From positions 54,716 to 118,715 of the forward strand of contig JACCGJ010023907.1 of the NCBI GenBank assembly GCA_013407085.1: DNA of 64,000 nt. Reading direction: 5' to 3'. The stretch comes from Atriophallophorus winterbourni. Taxonomy: Eukaryota > Platyhelminthes > Trematoda > Plagiorchiida > Microphallidae. Of this stretch, positions 47,001 to 54,439 are shown in pieces. Position 1 is the stretch's first letter, and every line of letters begins with the position of its first letter. Both the position numbers and the translations under genes were made by a program. The notes below the pieces were generated by a model. That model was not told the DNA's origin, did no database searches, and saw only the letters and a program-made list of their open reading frames with translations.

Positions 47001-47556
47001 CTCACATTGAACATGATCCGATTATCCTCTAATGGCCATTACAATACAGTTTTATTACGCACAATAAACTCACTTGCTACACAACAGTTGTTTTGCGAAA
47101 TCCAAGTTTTGTGAAAGACAGCGTTTTACCAGAGAAATTTTAATCCATGAACGCAGCTGTATGCAACGCGTTTTCAAAAACGATCCACGCATACCTTAGA
47201 GAAATCCCCAGAATTACATACAATCGTCGCAGAAGTGATGCAACCTGTTGGATCGGCATCTGCGTAAGAGAAGAGTATTGGCCAAGGATGTTTAGTCGGC
47301 CTCCGGTTAGATGCATCAACTGAAATATAATCAATCACTGAACAGACTAACGTTTCAATCCGTGGTAAAATATGTGTTCCAAAGCATTTAACAAATTTTT
47401 GCCTAGCGCACAATCTTCATCTATGATACTGAGAGTATTCAGGTCCAACAAAGTTTGCGTTAACAGGCTATGTGTGAGAAAAAGGAACACTTACCAAATG
47501 ACGGTAACTAAATTATTCCGTGTTACATATGTATCCTCGAGAGCAAAATCGTCCAT
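37864..47556 (-). CDS. RUN-domain, coiled-coil protein (12-exon host gene)
   Basis: Twelve exons join in frame into about 604 codons (1815 nt): 47556-47495, 47467-47352, 47319-47195, 46892-46801, 45851-45762, 45730-45650, 45611-45491, 43944-43820, 43009-42547, 40235-40087, 39245-39061 and 38069-37864. Exons 1-6 encode a RUN domain: TRNNLVTVI, GKNLLNALEHIFYHGLK, SLTQPALSRFLHIL, EVLVGIRALDAVKF and a terminal PIDYTPFLNRFNSY. Exons 7-8 form a coiled coil (AKLIELETSRKCILNRQ, EELEKAVQLKDG, DMESQVLELQVQ). Exons 9-12 are a Ser/Pro-rich tail ending TKPQGEC. RUN proteins generally link small GTPases (Rab, Rap) to membrane or cytoskeletal transport. The order RUN, coiled coil, Ser-rich tail recalls RUNDC3-type proteins, but I assign no symbol. 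All splice phases agree and introns use GT-AG, except that the donor of exon 4 is not evident. The start is the first ATG before the RUN domain. Confidence 0.8.
39061..39245 (-). CDS. RUN gene exon 11
   Basis: 185 nt after acceptor TATAATTGTAG reading ASTPSGLTHLHLFEDKRPST, then SSLEVCQRPGKLSVQQSP, with donor GTAAGC. An S-repeat ends 21 bp upstream of the acceptor, so the acceptor region abuts repeat DNA. Confidence 0.75.
39267..39418 (-). repeat. S-repeat copy g (truncated, intron 10)
   Basis: A (GTAT)n/(GGAT)n run at 39267-39310 is followed by AAGCCTGATTCAGG, GCGCACAGTCATAGACTGCA and CAGGTTGCCTAAGCCTAGAC, the 3' half of the S-repeat read on the minus strand. The rest is missing. Confidence 0.8.
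40087..40235 (-). CDS. RUN gene exon 10
   Basis: 149 nt after acceptor TTTTCACCTGTAG reading ERFALQQMSNTCSHLVLPAT and SLYKSSNDSGMKLASP. It ends two bases into a codon at donor GTAAGTAG. Both phases fit its neighbours. Confidence 0.75.
40895..41080 (-). repeat. S-repeat copy e (intron 9)
   Basis: Contains ACAAGCCTGGATCTAGGCAA, GGCACAGTCAGAGACAAC, GAGACTCCAACGTGTTTCC and AATTGCACATCC. It lacks the AGGCCTGGGCAAC-to-ATTTCT portion. The flanks share GAGTA(T/C)A, a possible 7-bp target duplication. Confidence 0.75.
42547..43009 (-). CDS. RUN gene exon 9
   Basis: 463 nt, the largest exon, reading YYEECVKHLQAAGIKSQIHP, LKQWRERSRRRRNLILRTEA, then a Ser/Thr/Gln-rich stretch ending KPTPKPT at a strong donor GTAAGTG. 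The acceptor is CATTCCAG. Confidence 0.8.
43820..43944 (-). CDS. RUN gene exon 8
   Basis: 125 nt reading EELEKAVQLKDGIIKTKLAE, then DMESQVLELQVQ, a heptad-bearing coiled coil that continues exon 7 without a break in phase. The donor GTGAGT is chosen over the overlapping GTGTGA because only it agrees in phase with exon 9. Confidence 0.75.
45491..45611 (-). CDS. RUN gene exon 7
   Basis: 121 nt reading YIPNQVLAPLEPEFSEPSPP, then DWRAKLIELETSRKCILNRQ, the start of the coiled coil. It ends in phase 0 at CGTCAG/GTACGG. Confidence 0.8.
45650..45730 (-). CDS. RUN gene exon 6
   Basis: 81 nt reading FDLKNDKDSSDFLHPIDYTP and FLNRFNS. The IDYTPFL motif is the conserved end of RUN domains. The donor is GTATGT; intron 6 is 38 bp (45612-45649) and ends GTTTTCAG. 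Confidence 0.8.
45762..45851 (-). CDS. RUN gene exon 5
   Basis: 90 nt after acceptor GTTTGCAG reading NLYSKDALLLSGGYDEVLVG and IRALDAVKF, the last long helix of the RUN domain. The donor is GTACCT; intron 5 is 31 bp (45731-45761). Confidence 0.8.
45907..45985 (-). repeat. S-repeat remnant (intron 4)
   Basis: GTATGTAGCC, CACAAGCTCGAACCCAGG and GAGCCGCAAAACACAAG recall the 3' end of the S-repeat, strongly diverged. Confidence 0.4.
46309..46533 (-). repeat. S-repeat copy d (intron 4)
   Basis: A full-length-looking minus-strand copy: GCATGATCCAGGTAAAGTGC, CAGAGACTGCACGCGGGC, CAGGTTGCCCAGGCCTAGAC, GACTCCAGCGTGTTTCAGCA, ATTTAGCACATTGTTAGCC and GCACAGAAGTACTATACGAT. Confidence 0.85.
46801..46892 (-). 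CDS. RUN gene exon 4 (3' junction unresolved)
   Basis: The acceptor TTTGTTTTAG precedes QNEVAISLTQPALSRFLHIL and CHNSQLSA, matching the RUN helix that normally reads RAWLRLALxxxxLxxYL. The phase fits exon 3. To fit exon 5 the exon must end after two bases of a codon near 46801, where no GT donor is present. The exon may end at a non-canonical site, or a mutation or assembly error may be involved. Confidence 0.5.
47195..47319 (-). CDS. RUN gene exon 3
   Basis: 125 nt reading DASNRRPTKHPWPILFSYA and ending SGDFSK in phase 0 at TCTAAG/GTATGCG. The HPW region corresponds to the conserved aromatic block in the middle of RUN domains. Confidence 0.75.
47352..47467 (-). CDS. RUN gene exon 2
   Basis: 116 nt reading LLTQTLLDLNTLSIIDEDC, then GKNLLNALEHIFYHGLK, the first helices of a RUN domain. 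The donor is GTTAGT; intron 2 is 32 bp (47320-47351) and ends ATATTTCAG. A nearer AG would leave a 14-bp intron, so the farther one is chosen. Confidence 0.8.
47495..47556 (-). CDS. RUN gene exon 1 (start)
   Basis: 62 nt beginning with ATG at 47556 and reading MDDFALEDTYVTRNNLVTVI. It ends two bases into a codon at a perfect donor GTAAGTG. Intron 1 is only 27 bp (47468-47494) and ends CACACATAG. Confidence 0.8.
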
Positions 47557-47559
47557 GAA

Positions 47560-47820
47560 CGCTCGCAAAATGTTTTAAATAGCTAAAACAATTAAACCAT
47601 GAATGCGAGGGGTAATGCTACGTGAAAACATCTGAAATGTATCGAAATAGTAGTTAAAACAAAAAAGAAAAATTTGAAAGTTGCAATATCTTTTCATTGG
47701 ACGTTTGTCAACGTTGACACGATCAGAATAAAACGAACCAGTTCTAAGCCAGTTCACGTATCCAATTGCCTCAAAATAGTGACAAAGATATACACGGAAT
47801 AGATATATAAAGATATATAC
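47560..47820. promoter_or_regulatory. Upstream region of the RUN gene
   Basis: This AT-rich 260 bp between the start codon and the S-repeat palindrome must hold part of the 5' untranslated region and perhaps the promoter. I see no clear TATA box or other element that I can defend. Confidence 0.25.
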
Positions 47821-47825
47821 GGAAT

Positions 47826-48200
47826 GTATGAAATCGCAAGCTCAGTCAAAGCACCGAGCACCCATCAATTGTACGTGGACGAAAATACTATCAGGGTGTC
47901 CAGTCTTAAACAGATATAATAGAAAATGGCAGTTAGACCCTAGTGTGTTTCCCCAAGCGGTAAACTAGCGGTGGTAGATCAATTTAGCACAGTGCTACCT
48001 TTGCAGCTAACATTGTGCTAAATTGATTGGCCAACGGTAGTGAGCTGCATGCTGAAACACGCTGGAGTCTCACTAGCATTTCTATTCCCCCTTATATCTG
48101 TCTAGGCCAGGGCAACTTGACAGTATCTTAGCCCACGTGCAGTCTCTGACTGTGGCACTTCGCCTGGATCAGGCTTGTGCTTTCATACCATCATACCTGT
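47826..48200. repeat. Head-to-head S-repeat pair (palindrome)
   Basis: A minus-strand S-repeat (47826-48001) and a plus-strand copy (48002-48200) meet head to head. The centre reads ATCAATTTAGCACAGTGCTA and then GCTAACATTGTGCTAAATTG. The left half is more diverged (ATACTATCAGGGTGTCCAG, GTGTGTTTCCCCAAGC) than the right half, which retains GAGCTGCATGCTGAAACACG and CTGGATCAGGCTTGTGCTTT. Confidence 0.8.
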
Positions 48201-48204
48201 GCAG

Positions 48205-48580
48205 TGCAGAAGTACTGCATGAGTATATCCGCGCAAGCCCCAGTTTCTAAGTTATCAACTGTTGTTGAACGCCCGAGACATGATCAGCATCATCATGAAG
48301 TTGAATCAGAACAATGGTCACGCGCCATGCAGCTGGAGAAGCAAATAGGCCAACGCGCAAAAACAAAGCGAGTAAGCGAAATACGGGAATGTGTATATAA
48401 AACAGGTTGTTTTATAAAAAAGAAGCTCAGTTGCAAGCATCTCCATCATACACACATTCCCCAAGTTTTATAGTTTCGCTGCATCTTTTGCATCTGCTAT
48501 TTTTTAATACAATACAATGAAATAGAATAAAAATTGGCACCTGAAAAATTACATTGGCGTCATTTACTTTGGTTTGCAGT
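48205..48580 (+). other. Unassigned open stretch
   Basis: A plus-strand frame to TAG at 48473 contains HHEVESEQWSRAMQLEKQI and GQRAKTKRVSEI. The composition is protein-like and a donor-like GTAAGCG follows AAGCGA near 48370. No family or partner exon was identified. It may be an exon of another gene or chance. Confidence 0.2.
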
Positions 48581-48584
48581 CTTA

Positions 48585-49560
48585 ATTAACTATTACGTGG
48601 ATCGTTAAGATTCCACCCAGGTATACAAATATGTCCCTCTGGGCTTAGCGCTACGCGAAACCGCTTTATCGCGGTGCGCCATGTCATTGACCAACCACGA
48701 TGTTGATTCCATAAGCCTCTATCAGGCTCTGTAAATAAGTTGTGGTGCTTAGCGGTGATAGGGGAATTCTTAAAATGTGCTCCAACCATCTCAAACGAGC
48801 ACTTTATTCAAGCCGTGGCATCTTGGTCCTGGCACCTGCTTGCCGCCGAATGCGAGCAATTCTTCGCAGGCAACCGTTGTCAAAGTCAGTAGTCATAAGA
48901 CGTCTTCCGCTCGGACATATTAGGTTGCATGCGCGAAACATGGCGCCGTCGCCATAAATGGCGAAGTTTAGCTAACACTATTACGATTTATGTACATGTA
49001 CAACCGCCAACAGAAATATAACTGCACGGGTAAACGAAGCTATCGACCAATTCTAGATTGGCATCATAGTGAGACTTAGGGGGGAACGCTCCAATCCTTT
49101 TACAGTGAAAAGTTTCATGTGCCGGGTAATCTGTAGTGTGTTGCACTACATAGGCGTCATCTGGTAGAAGCACGACATCATCCACGTGCTCTAGATCGGT
49201 ATCCAACTCATCAGGTAAAAAAATCAACTCCCTGTAACTGCAGATAAGCTAAAGCATATCGCCGATCACGGAGTTATAATGAATGGTGAGATAAGGCAGC
49301 CCTATCGCATCCCATTGGAGGTACTTGTTATGATGGATGAAGAGTTGAGGTCACAGCAGAGGTCGTTGCGTTCTATCAATCTATGGGTTGTTCTTAACCC
49401 AACAGTCATATAAACAGAACAAGGCCGGAAAAGAACGTTGATCAGGAGTTCAAGGTCCAAGTGCTCAGTGAGTGCATTTGGTCGTCGACATGGATTGTAT
49501 TTACATGACAACAGCAAAGCGAACGTGTGAGGGTACAGAATAATCGCGGGAAAGTGCATA
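48585..49560 (-). mobile_element. RTE-like LINE fragment, RT palm to C-terminus
   Basis: The minus strand gives SNGMRXGCLISPF near 49300 (GxRQGC block), DTDLEHVDDVVLLPDDAYV near 49200 (a YADD-type block reading HVDD), then CLRRIARIRRQAGA, RLRWLEHIL and, near 48600-48700, GLWNQHRGWSMTWRTAIKRF and PGWNLNDPRNS. This is the end of an RTE-type reverse transcriptase. Stops and frame changes are frequent. Confidence 0.65.
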
Positions 49561-49599
49561 GTGAGATCGATGGAAGTTGTTTGTCATGGGCGAGTTACA

Positions 49600-50240
49600 C
49601 AATTTGAATGTAGTGAAAATGGGGGTTTGTTCCCGAGGTACAACATGACTGGCCCAAGAGCAATTTCTATCCGTTGCGAACTTTGGTCGATCAGATAATC
49701 CGGTTTGTTTTATTCGTTAGGAGGATGCCGTCCTAACACCGGTAAATTAATATGAGGGAGCTAATCGTCAGTTTGCATTCCTTGTTCTGGGGTTTGTAGG
49801 TTGAATTCACCCAGTAGGATATCCAATGAAGTTTTCTGTGTACTCGGAGAATTCAATTTTGCATCTGACGCCCACAGTTGGTTTGCGTGTCGTACCCATT
49901 TTTCTTCTCCAACCATTATCTCGTAACAGACGTGACACATGATCTTGCAGACGATTCCTGAGGTTCATCTGATCTTATCACTACGGTAATCTTTGGCGAG
50001 AACATTTTGTCCGATCATGAATTTCCGGGGTTTCGCACCGTGATATTTGTTGTATTCGGCTTCTATTTCGAGATTTTTATCGTCATACTCCACCCTGTTT
50101 GGTCGCATAAGACTGAATATTGTACTGGGTGTTTGCTTTAACATGACTTCCGCAGATGATATGGCTCCATGTACATTGGAATTCGGTGTGATCCGGTAGA
50201 CCAGCAAAAAATTCAGCATAACGTCTTCCCCGTCTTCCCT
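49600..50240 (-). mobile_element. Ty3/Gypsy fragment (integrase C-terminus and LTR start)
   Basis: The minus strand reads LNFLLVYRITPNSNVHGAIS, SAEVMLKQTPS, a gap, KYHGAKPRKFMIGQNVLAKD, then EEKWVRHANQLWASDAKLN and SLDILLGEFNLQ. This parallels the C-terminal integrase of the Gypsy element at 52965-54377 (FLINYRATPNPNVP, VLAKDYRGG, VWVRHANQLLPS, LDILLDTFELR). Near 49736 the minus strand shows TGTTAGGACGGCATCC, resembling the LTR start TGTTAGGAGGG of that element. It is a second, diverged family member with everything upstream lost. Confidence 0.7.
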
Positions 50241-50420
50241 CCTAACAGTACTGAACGAAGATAATTGCCCGTACGCTCGAATGCTGCCCGATGTGTGGTA
50301 ATATAATACTTTTAAGATCAAACCACACTTATCGAATATTTCATGTCATAACAGGCTTTCGCGATCGATTGAATCGTATGCCGCTTGAATGTCTGGGAAC
50401 ACAAAGATGTTTGATATACG
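50240..50420 (-). mobile_element. LINE RT fragment fused to Gypsy fragment
   Basis: The minus strand reads FVFPDIQAAYDSIDRESL near 50380 (first catalytic block), then KVLYYHTSGSIRAYGQLSS near 50270, where an open frame passes straight into Gypsy integrase sequence. The N-terminal part of this LINE continues at 50690-50775 beyond an S-repeat. Confidence 0.65.
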
Positions 50421-50446
50421 GAACGCGTGGCTTTCCTCGAGTAACT

Positions 50447-50680
50447 ACGTATGTATGTATGAAACCACAAGCTTAATCAAGACAAAGTACCATTTAGTCA
50501 TAGGCTGCACGCGTGCTACGATACTGCCAGGTTGTCCCCTAGACAGATAAGAGAATGAAAATAGAGATGGCAGTGACGTTCCAACTCGTTTCCGATTGAA
50601 GCTCAGTACCGGTGGTAAATCTTTTTACCACGGTGCTAGCTGCACAGAACAGAAGTACTACATGGTCGCACATCCGAAGT
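50447..50680 (-). repeat. S-repeat copy f with target-site duplication
   Basis: A 234-bp minus-strand copy starts with GTATGTATGTATG and ends with GGTCGCACATCCGAAGT. It is flanked by CGAGTAACT (50438-50446) and CGAGTAGCT (50681-50689), an 8/9 direct repeat. Removing it rejoins LINE coding sequence (RHQLLE with ESHAF), which confirms the insertion and its borders. Confidence 0.85.
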
Positions 50681-50689
50681 CGAGTAGCT

Positions 50690-50775
50690 GGTGGCGTGAA
50701 AATTTGCTCTGTAAAAATCGACCGCCACGAAACCCAGTCTGTTTCTCGCGAATCTGCTTTTTTGTTTGACGCTTA
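50690..50775 (-). mobile_element. LINE RT fragment, outer part
   Basis: The minus strand reads KKQIREKQTGFRGGRFLQSK, equivalent to the ENQAGFRPGR block of a reverse transcriptase, then FSRHQL. It continues at 50240-50420 after the S-repeat. Confidence 0.6.
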
Positions 50776-50779
50776 ATCG

Positions 50780-51205
50780 ATGCAGCAAGATGGGAGCAAA
50801 GTATTTTGGAAGACACTGAAATGAGAATTATACATTGATGAATGTCACATGAATCAGAGTCCTATTTTGTAAATTCTCCATTATTTTACTTTTTGATTCT
50901 CTTAAGGAAATTAAAACATGTTAGCAAACAGCGTTTGAAGTTCGCAAACTAGGGCGCAACCGCTAATTATGAACTGTGACAGTGCCAAAACCTGATGCAA
51001 TGTGGCGCTTAGTACTGTGGAATACATTGCAGATCACCTATCGGGTAAGAGCATCGAGAGAAATCCCCTTTTGGTAGAGTCATTATCATCGGAGACAGCA
51101 TTACACCAGCAGCATGTTCAAATGTCGTATTGCTATGCAGGCTTGTGGTTTCATACATACATTCATACATTGCTATGCAAACATGAAAACAAGTAAAATC
51201 CTAAA
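50780..51205. other. No recognised gene
   Basis: A 64-codon plus frame (51002-51196) has no recognised motif. GAGACAGCATTACACC near 51091 recurs as AAGACAGCATTACACC near 60270. Confidence 0.4.
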
Positions 51206-51209
51206 AGAA

Positions 51210-52765
51210 GATGGATGGATGGATTTTAGCTGCCTATGACACATGACGGTTTGGCTACCACGCTAATCGGGATGTGGCTCCGAAAAAAATCCGTTTCGGA
51301 AATCGGTCATCCGTACAACGTGACCCAACCAGCGAAACCTTTGCAGATTGATCTGCTTCGCTATATCAACACTACCACCATGATGATCAAAATGCGATTG
51401 TAACAGTTAACTCCCACAATGCTGCGGTGACATCAGTTGTCAAATACATGGAGACGCTGAATGTGCTGTTTACGTAAGACCCAAGTTTCGCACACATACA
51501 ATAATACAGCCAGAACTCTCGCTTTGTAGACTTGAACTTTAAGCAACAGAGGTGACATAGGTTGCGGAATGCATGCCGAGACCTTGTCATCTAACGATGC
51601 AGAATTATTGATACAACTACCGAGATACGTAAAACGATCTAGAGTTTCAAGTGCCTGATTGTCAAGTAATAACGTGCTATTTGATAAGTCAAAAACCTGC
51701 AGCAGAATACTGCACTCAGAGGGCGCGAAACGCATCCCAAATGTGGGCACAATAATAGGTATTTGTCCAGTATCTGTATGAGTCGAAGAGCAGAACTATA
51801 TCATCAGTATAGTCCAAGTCGATAAACTTGCCACCTGGCACTATACGAACTCCGAAAGCTGGGGCTACTTCGCTGCATAATTCCATTATGACATCAATTA
51901 CAAAATTGAACAGAAAGGGAGAAATCGGACATCCTAGTCGGACGCCACTTGTGGTGGGAAATTTGAGTGAAAGGTCGTTGTAAAGCCAAACGCATCCGGA
52001 TGTATGAGCATAAAGTGTATGCAGTATGTTGACATACTTTTACGGAACGCCTTTGCACAGCAAGATATTAAACAAGACATTTAAATCGACTGAATCAAAT
52101 GCTCATTTGAAGTCTAAAAAGATTGTTATTGCCGGTTGTCGTTACGTGTGCCACAGTTCTAAGATATGTCGAAGAGTAAAAATGTGGTCGACATAACCTC
52201 TGCCAGCTTGCTGCTATCGAATCCATGATTTCCTATACGATGTTAATCTTCGAAGACATATGGACGCTAATAATCGCGTAATCATGGAAGTGAGACTTAT
52301 CCCACGGTGATTAGACCTTTTTAAATATAGGTATGATAACCGATTCTACCCAACTCTGAGAGATCATTAGGATGATCTTCGCTAACAGACCAAGGATCCG
52401 TCGCGGGTGGCCAGCTGAATTGTTCTTCAAAATGTTCGGCCCCGCGTGAGAGGCGGCGATTCTTATTAGTGATGAAAGTACCGTCTAATTCAGTAATAGT
52501 CTCACCCACTCGTTTGCTCGTAGCATCCGTCAATCGAATTAGTTGGAAAAGTTTTCGCATGTTACCAGCATTATTTGTTATTTTTATTTGTTCGATCTTA
52601 TTTAGCCACCAGTTTTTACTGTCTAGTCTTAATCTCCGTTTAAGTTCATTCCTTACGCGTCTACGCTCTGTATTGTGTCAAGGACCATGAAGTATTTGGC
52701 ATTGCTCGTAAAGAATTTCTATAGAGCGCTGTGAAATCCAGTGGGACTTGGAAGTTGATTGTGTA
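51210..52765 (-). mobile_element. RTE-like LINE, RT part (outer element, part 2)
   Basis: Minus-strand pieces: NELKRRLRLDSKNWW near 52640; MRKLFQLIRLTDATSKRVGE, then LDGTFITNKNRRLSRGAEHF and EEQFSWPPA (52321-52560); AFDSVD near 52100; GVRLGCPISPFLFNFVIDVI near 51930; DLDYTDD near 51810 (YTDD instead of YADD); FGMRFAPSECSILLQ and DRFTYLGSCINNSASL (51433-51750); and INLQRFRWLGHVVRM near 51320. Its endonuclease is at 56030-57425; the Gypsy element sits between. Many stops are present. Confidence 0.8.
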
Positions 52766-52828
52766 GTATGTATGTATGTATGTATGTTATTCTGCGATAT
52801 AATATATCTCGTACATCTAGCTAGATCT
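52766..52828. repeat. (ATGT)n microsatellite and AT-rich stretch
   Basis: TATGTATGTATGTATGTATG runs from about 52767, followed by ATATAATATATCTCGTAC up to the Gypsy LTR. A similar AT-rich run, TATAATATATATAGATAGAT, follows the other LTR. Confidence 0.8.
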
Positions 52829-53019
52829 TGTTATGTTTCACAGTCACGGGAAAACTCTAGATTCGCAAACAGACTGGTTCAGACGGAAGCACGAGTGATT
52901 CGAATGAAGTTTATTGCTGAAGTACAAAAGCACCAATGGCAAGCTGAAAGAGGGAAAAGAGGTTTTATGTAAACTGTAAACTATTACATAATGAACATTC
53001 GGAGGTTACCCTCCTAACA
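52829..53019 (-). repeat. Gypsy 3' LTR (191 bp)
   Basis: Begins TGTTATGTTTCACAGTC and ends CCCTCCTAACA on the plus strand (TG...CA ends). Nearly identical to 55830-56020; differences cluster at the last 12 bp (CCCTCCTAACA versus ACCGCCAACA). Confidence 0.9.
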
Positions 53020-54430
53020 CCTCCCCTTTGAGTTCTTGCCTTGTATGAACGTTGCCTTGGGTCGATTTGCATGTGAGCAACGGGATGCCGGACACGATCA
53101 GTCCATCTTCGTGGAGTACAAAGATTTCGTAAATCAGGAGTTTCCGGAGAGGCGGCAACATTTGTAGACGGACGTAGTTCGAATGTGTCGAGGAGAATGT
53201 CAAGTGGAACATTGTCTCTAGGACTGTTCATCGTATGCACATTTGAGGGTAATAATTGATTGGCATGCCGAACCCAGACTGAAGACTGAACGTCGACGTC
53301 GTAAGTTACATTACCGGAACGGCGCAGAATACGACCTTGTGTCCATTTCTCAACACCTCCACGATAATCCTTCGCAAGTACGACCTGACCAGGTGTAAAC
53401 ACTCGCTTTTTTGCATTGTGACGACGATTGAATCGTTCTTGCATCGCAGTGTTCCTGGTGATAGTTTTTGGTGCAACCGGGTATATTGCATCAATTGGCA
53501 AACGTAACTTTCTGTTCATTAAAGCTTCCGCTGGAGAACAGTTATTCGGAACGTTTGGGTTTGGAGTTGCTCTATAGTTAATCAGGAATGTTTCTATGAT
53601 TTCTGGTATGGTCTCCTCTCCCCTGAGTTTAGAGATGGCTCGCTTGAATGTGTCAACAAAACGTTCTGCCTGCCCGTTGGATTGCGGGTGATAAGGCGGT
53701 GAACGGATGTGTTGTATGTTGTTGAGTTGACAGAACTCGGCAAAAATTGCGGAGGTAAAAGCAGTACCGTTATCTGACACCAAAATGTCTGGAACGCCGA
53801 AACGACTGAAAATATGACGAAGTTTCATGATGGTGGCTTCAGATGTTATACGGTCCATGGGAAATATTTCGGGCCATTTGCTGTAGGCATCGACAAGGAT
53901 TAAGTACTGTTGACCATCTATTGGTCCTGCAAAGTCGATATGCAAACGTGACCAGGGAGATTGAGGTGGAGGCCAAGAAAACAAAACTGATTTGGGTGGA
54001 GATTTTGCTGACAATTGACACTTAGAACAATTGCGTACTAAATCTGAAATCTGCTGATCCAATCCAGGCCAATAAACATAACTTCGTGCTAGTGCCTTCA
54101 TGCGATTAATACCTGGATGTCCGTTATGAAACTGAACCAAAACTTTTCGCTGCAATTGGGCGGGCACAACCACGCGATGAGCAAACAATATACAACCATT
54201 GACTTCTGACAAAGAACAACGGCGTTGGTAAAAAGGCATGAGTTGGGCATCAGGGCACTGTGACGGCCAATTGGTACGGATATGTTCGAGGACTCGTTGA
54301 AGTAGTGGATCATGGGCAGTAGCTTCACAAACCATGGCTGAAGTGACTGGAAGCGCACGGATTGATGTAGTGAGCACACTGCTGACTTCTGATTCAAGAG
54401 TGATTGAAGCGATAACCGCATCTTCATGTG
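52965..54430 (-). CDS. Gypsy integrase (pol remnant)
   Basis: An open frame covers the end of the RNase H-integrase linker (TSIRALPVTSAMV) and a complete-looking integrase. Counting from the ATG at 54377, an HHCC zinc-binding domain has its ligands in QFHNGH (about 83-86) and NCSKC (116-119). The catalytic triad is D147 (HIDFAGP), D201 (VSDNGTAF) and E237 (GQAERF), with the canonical 35-residue D-E spacing. The C-terminal domain has VLAKDYRGG and VWVRHANQL. The frame runs on into the 3' LTR. It opens after a stop near 54440 in a frame different from gag-protease, so expression would need frameshifting. Without RT the element could not move alone. Confidence 0.9.
53020..53030 (-). promoter_or_regulatory. 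Polypurine tract of the Gypsy element
   Basis: The minus strand reads CAAAGGGGAGG directly before the 3' LTR start TGTTAGG, the expected place and composition for second-strand priming. Confidence 0.8.
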
Positions 54431-54439
54431 GTCAGAATC

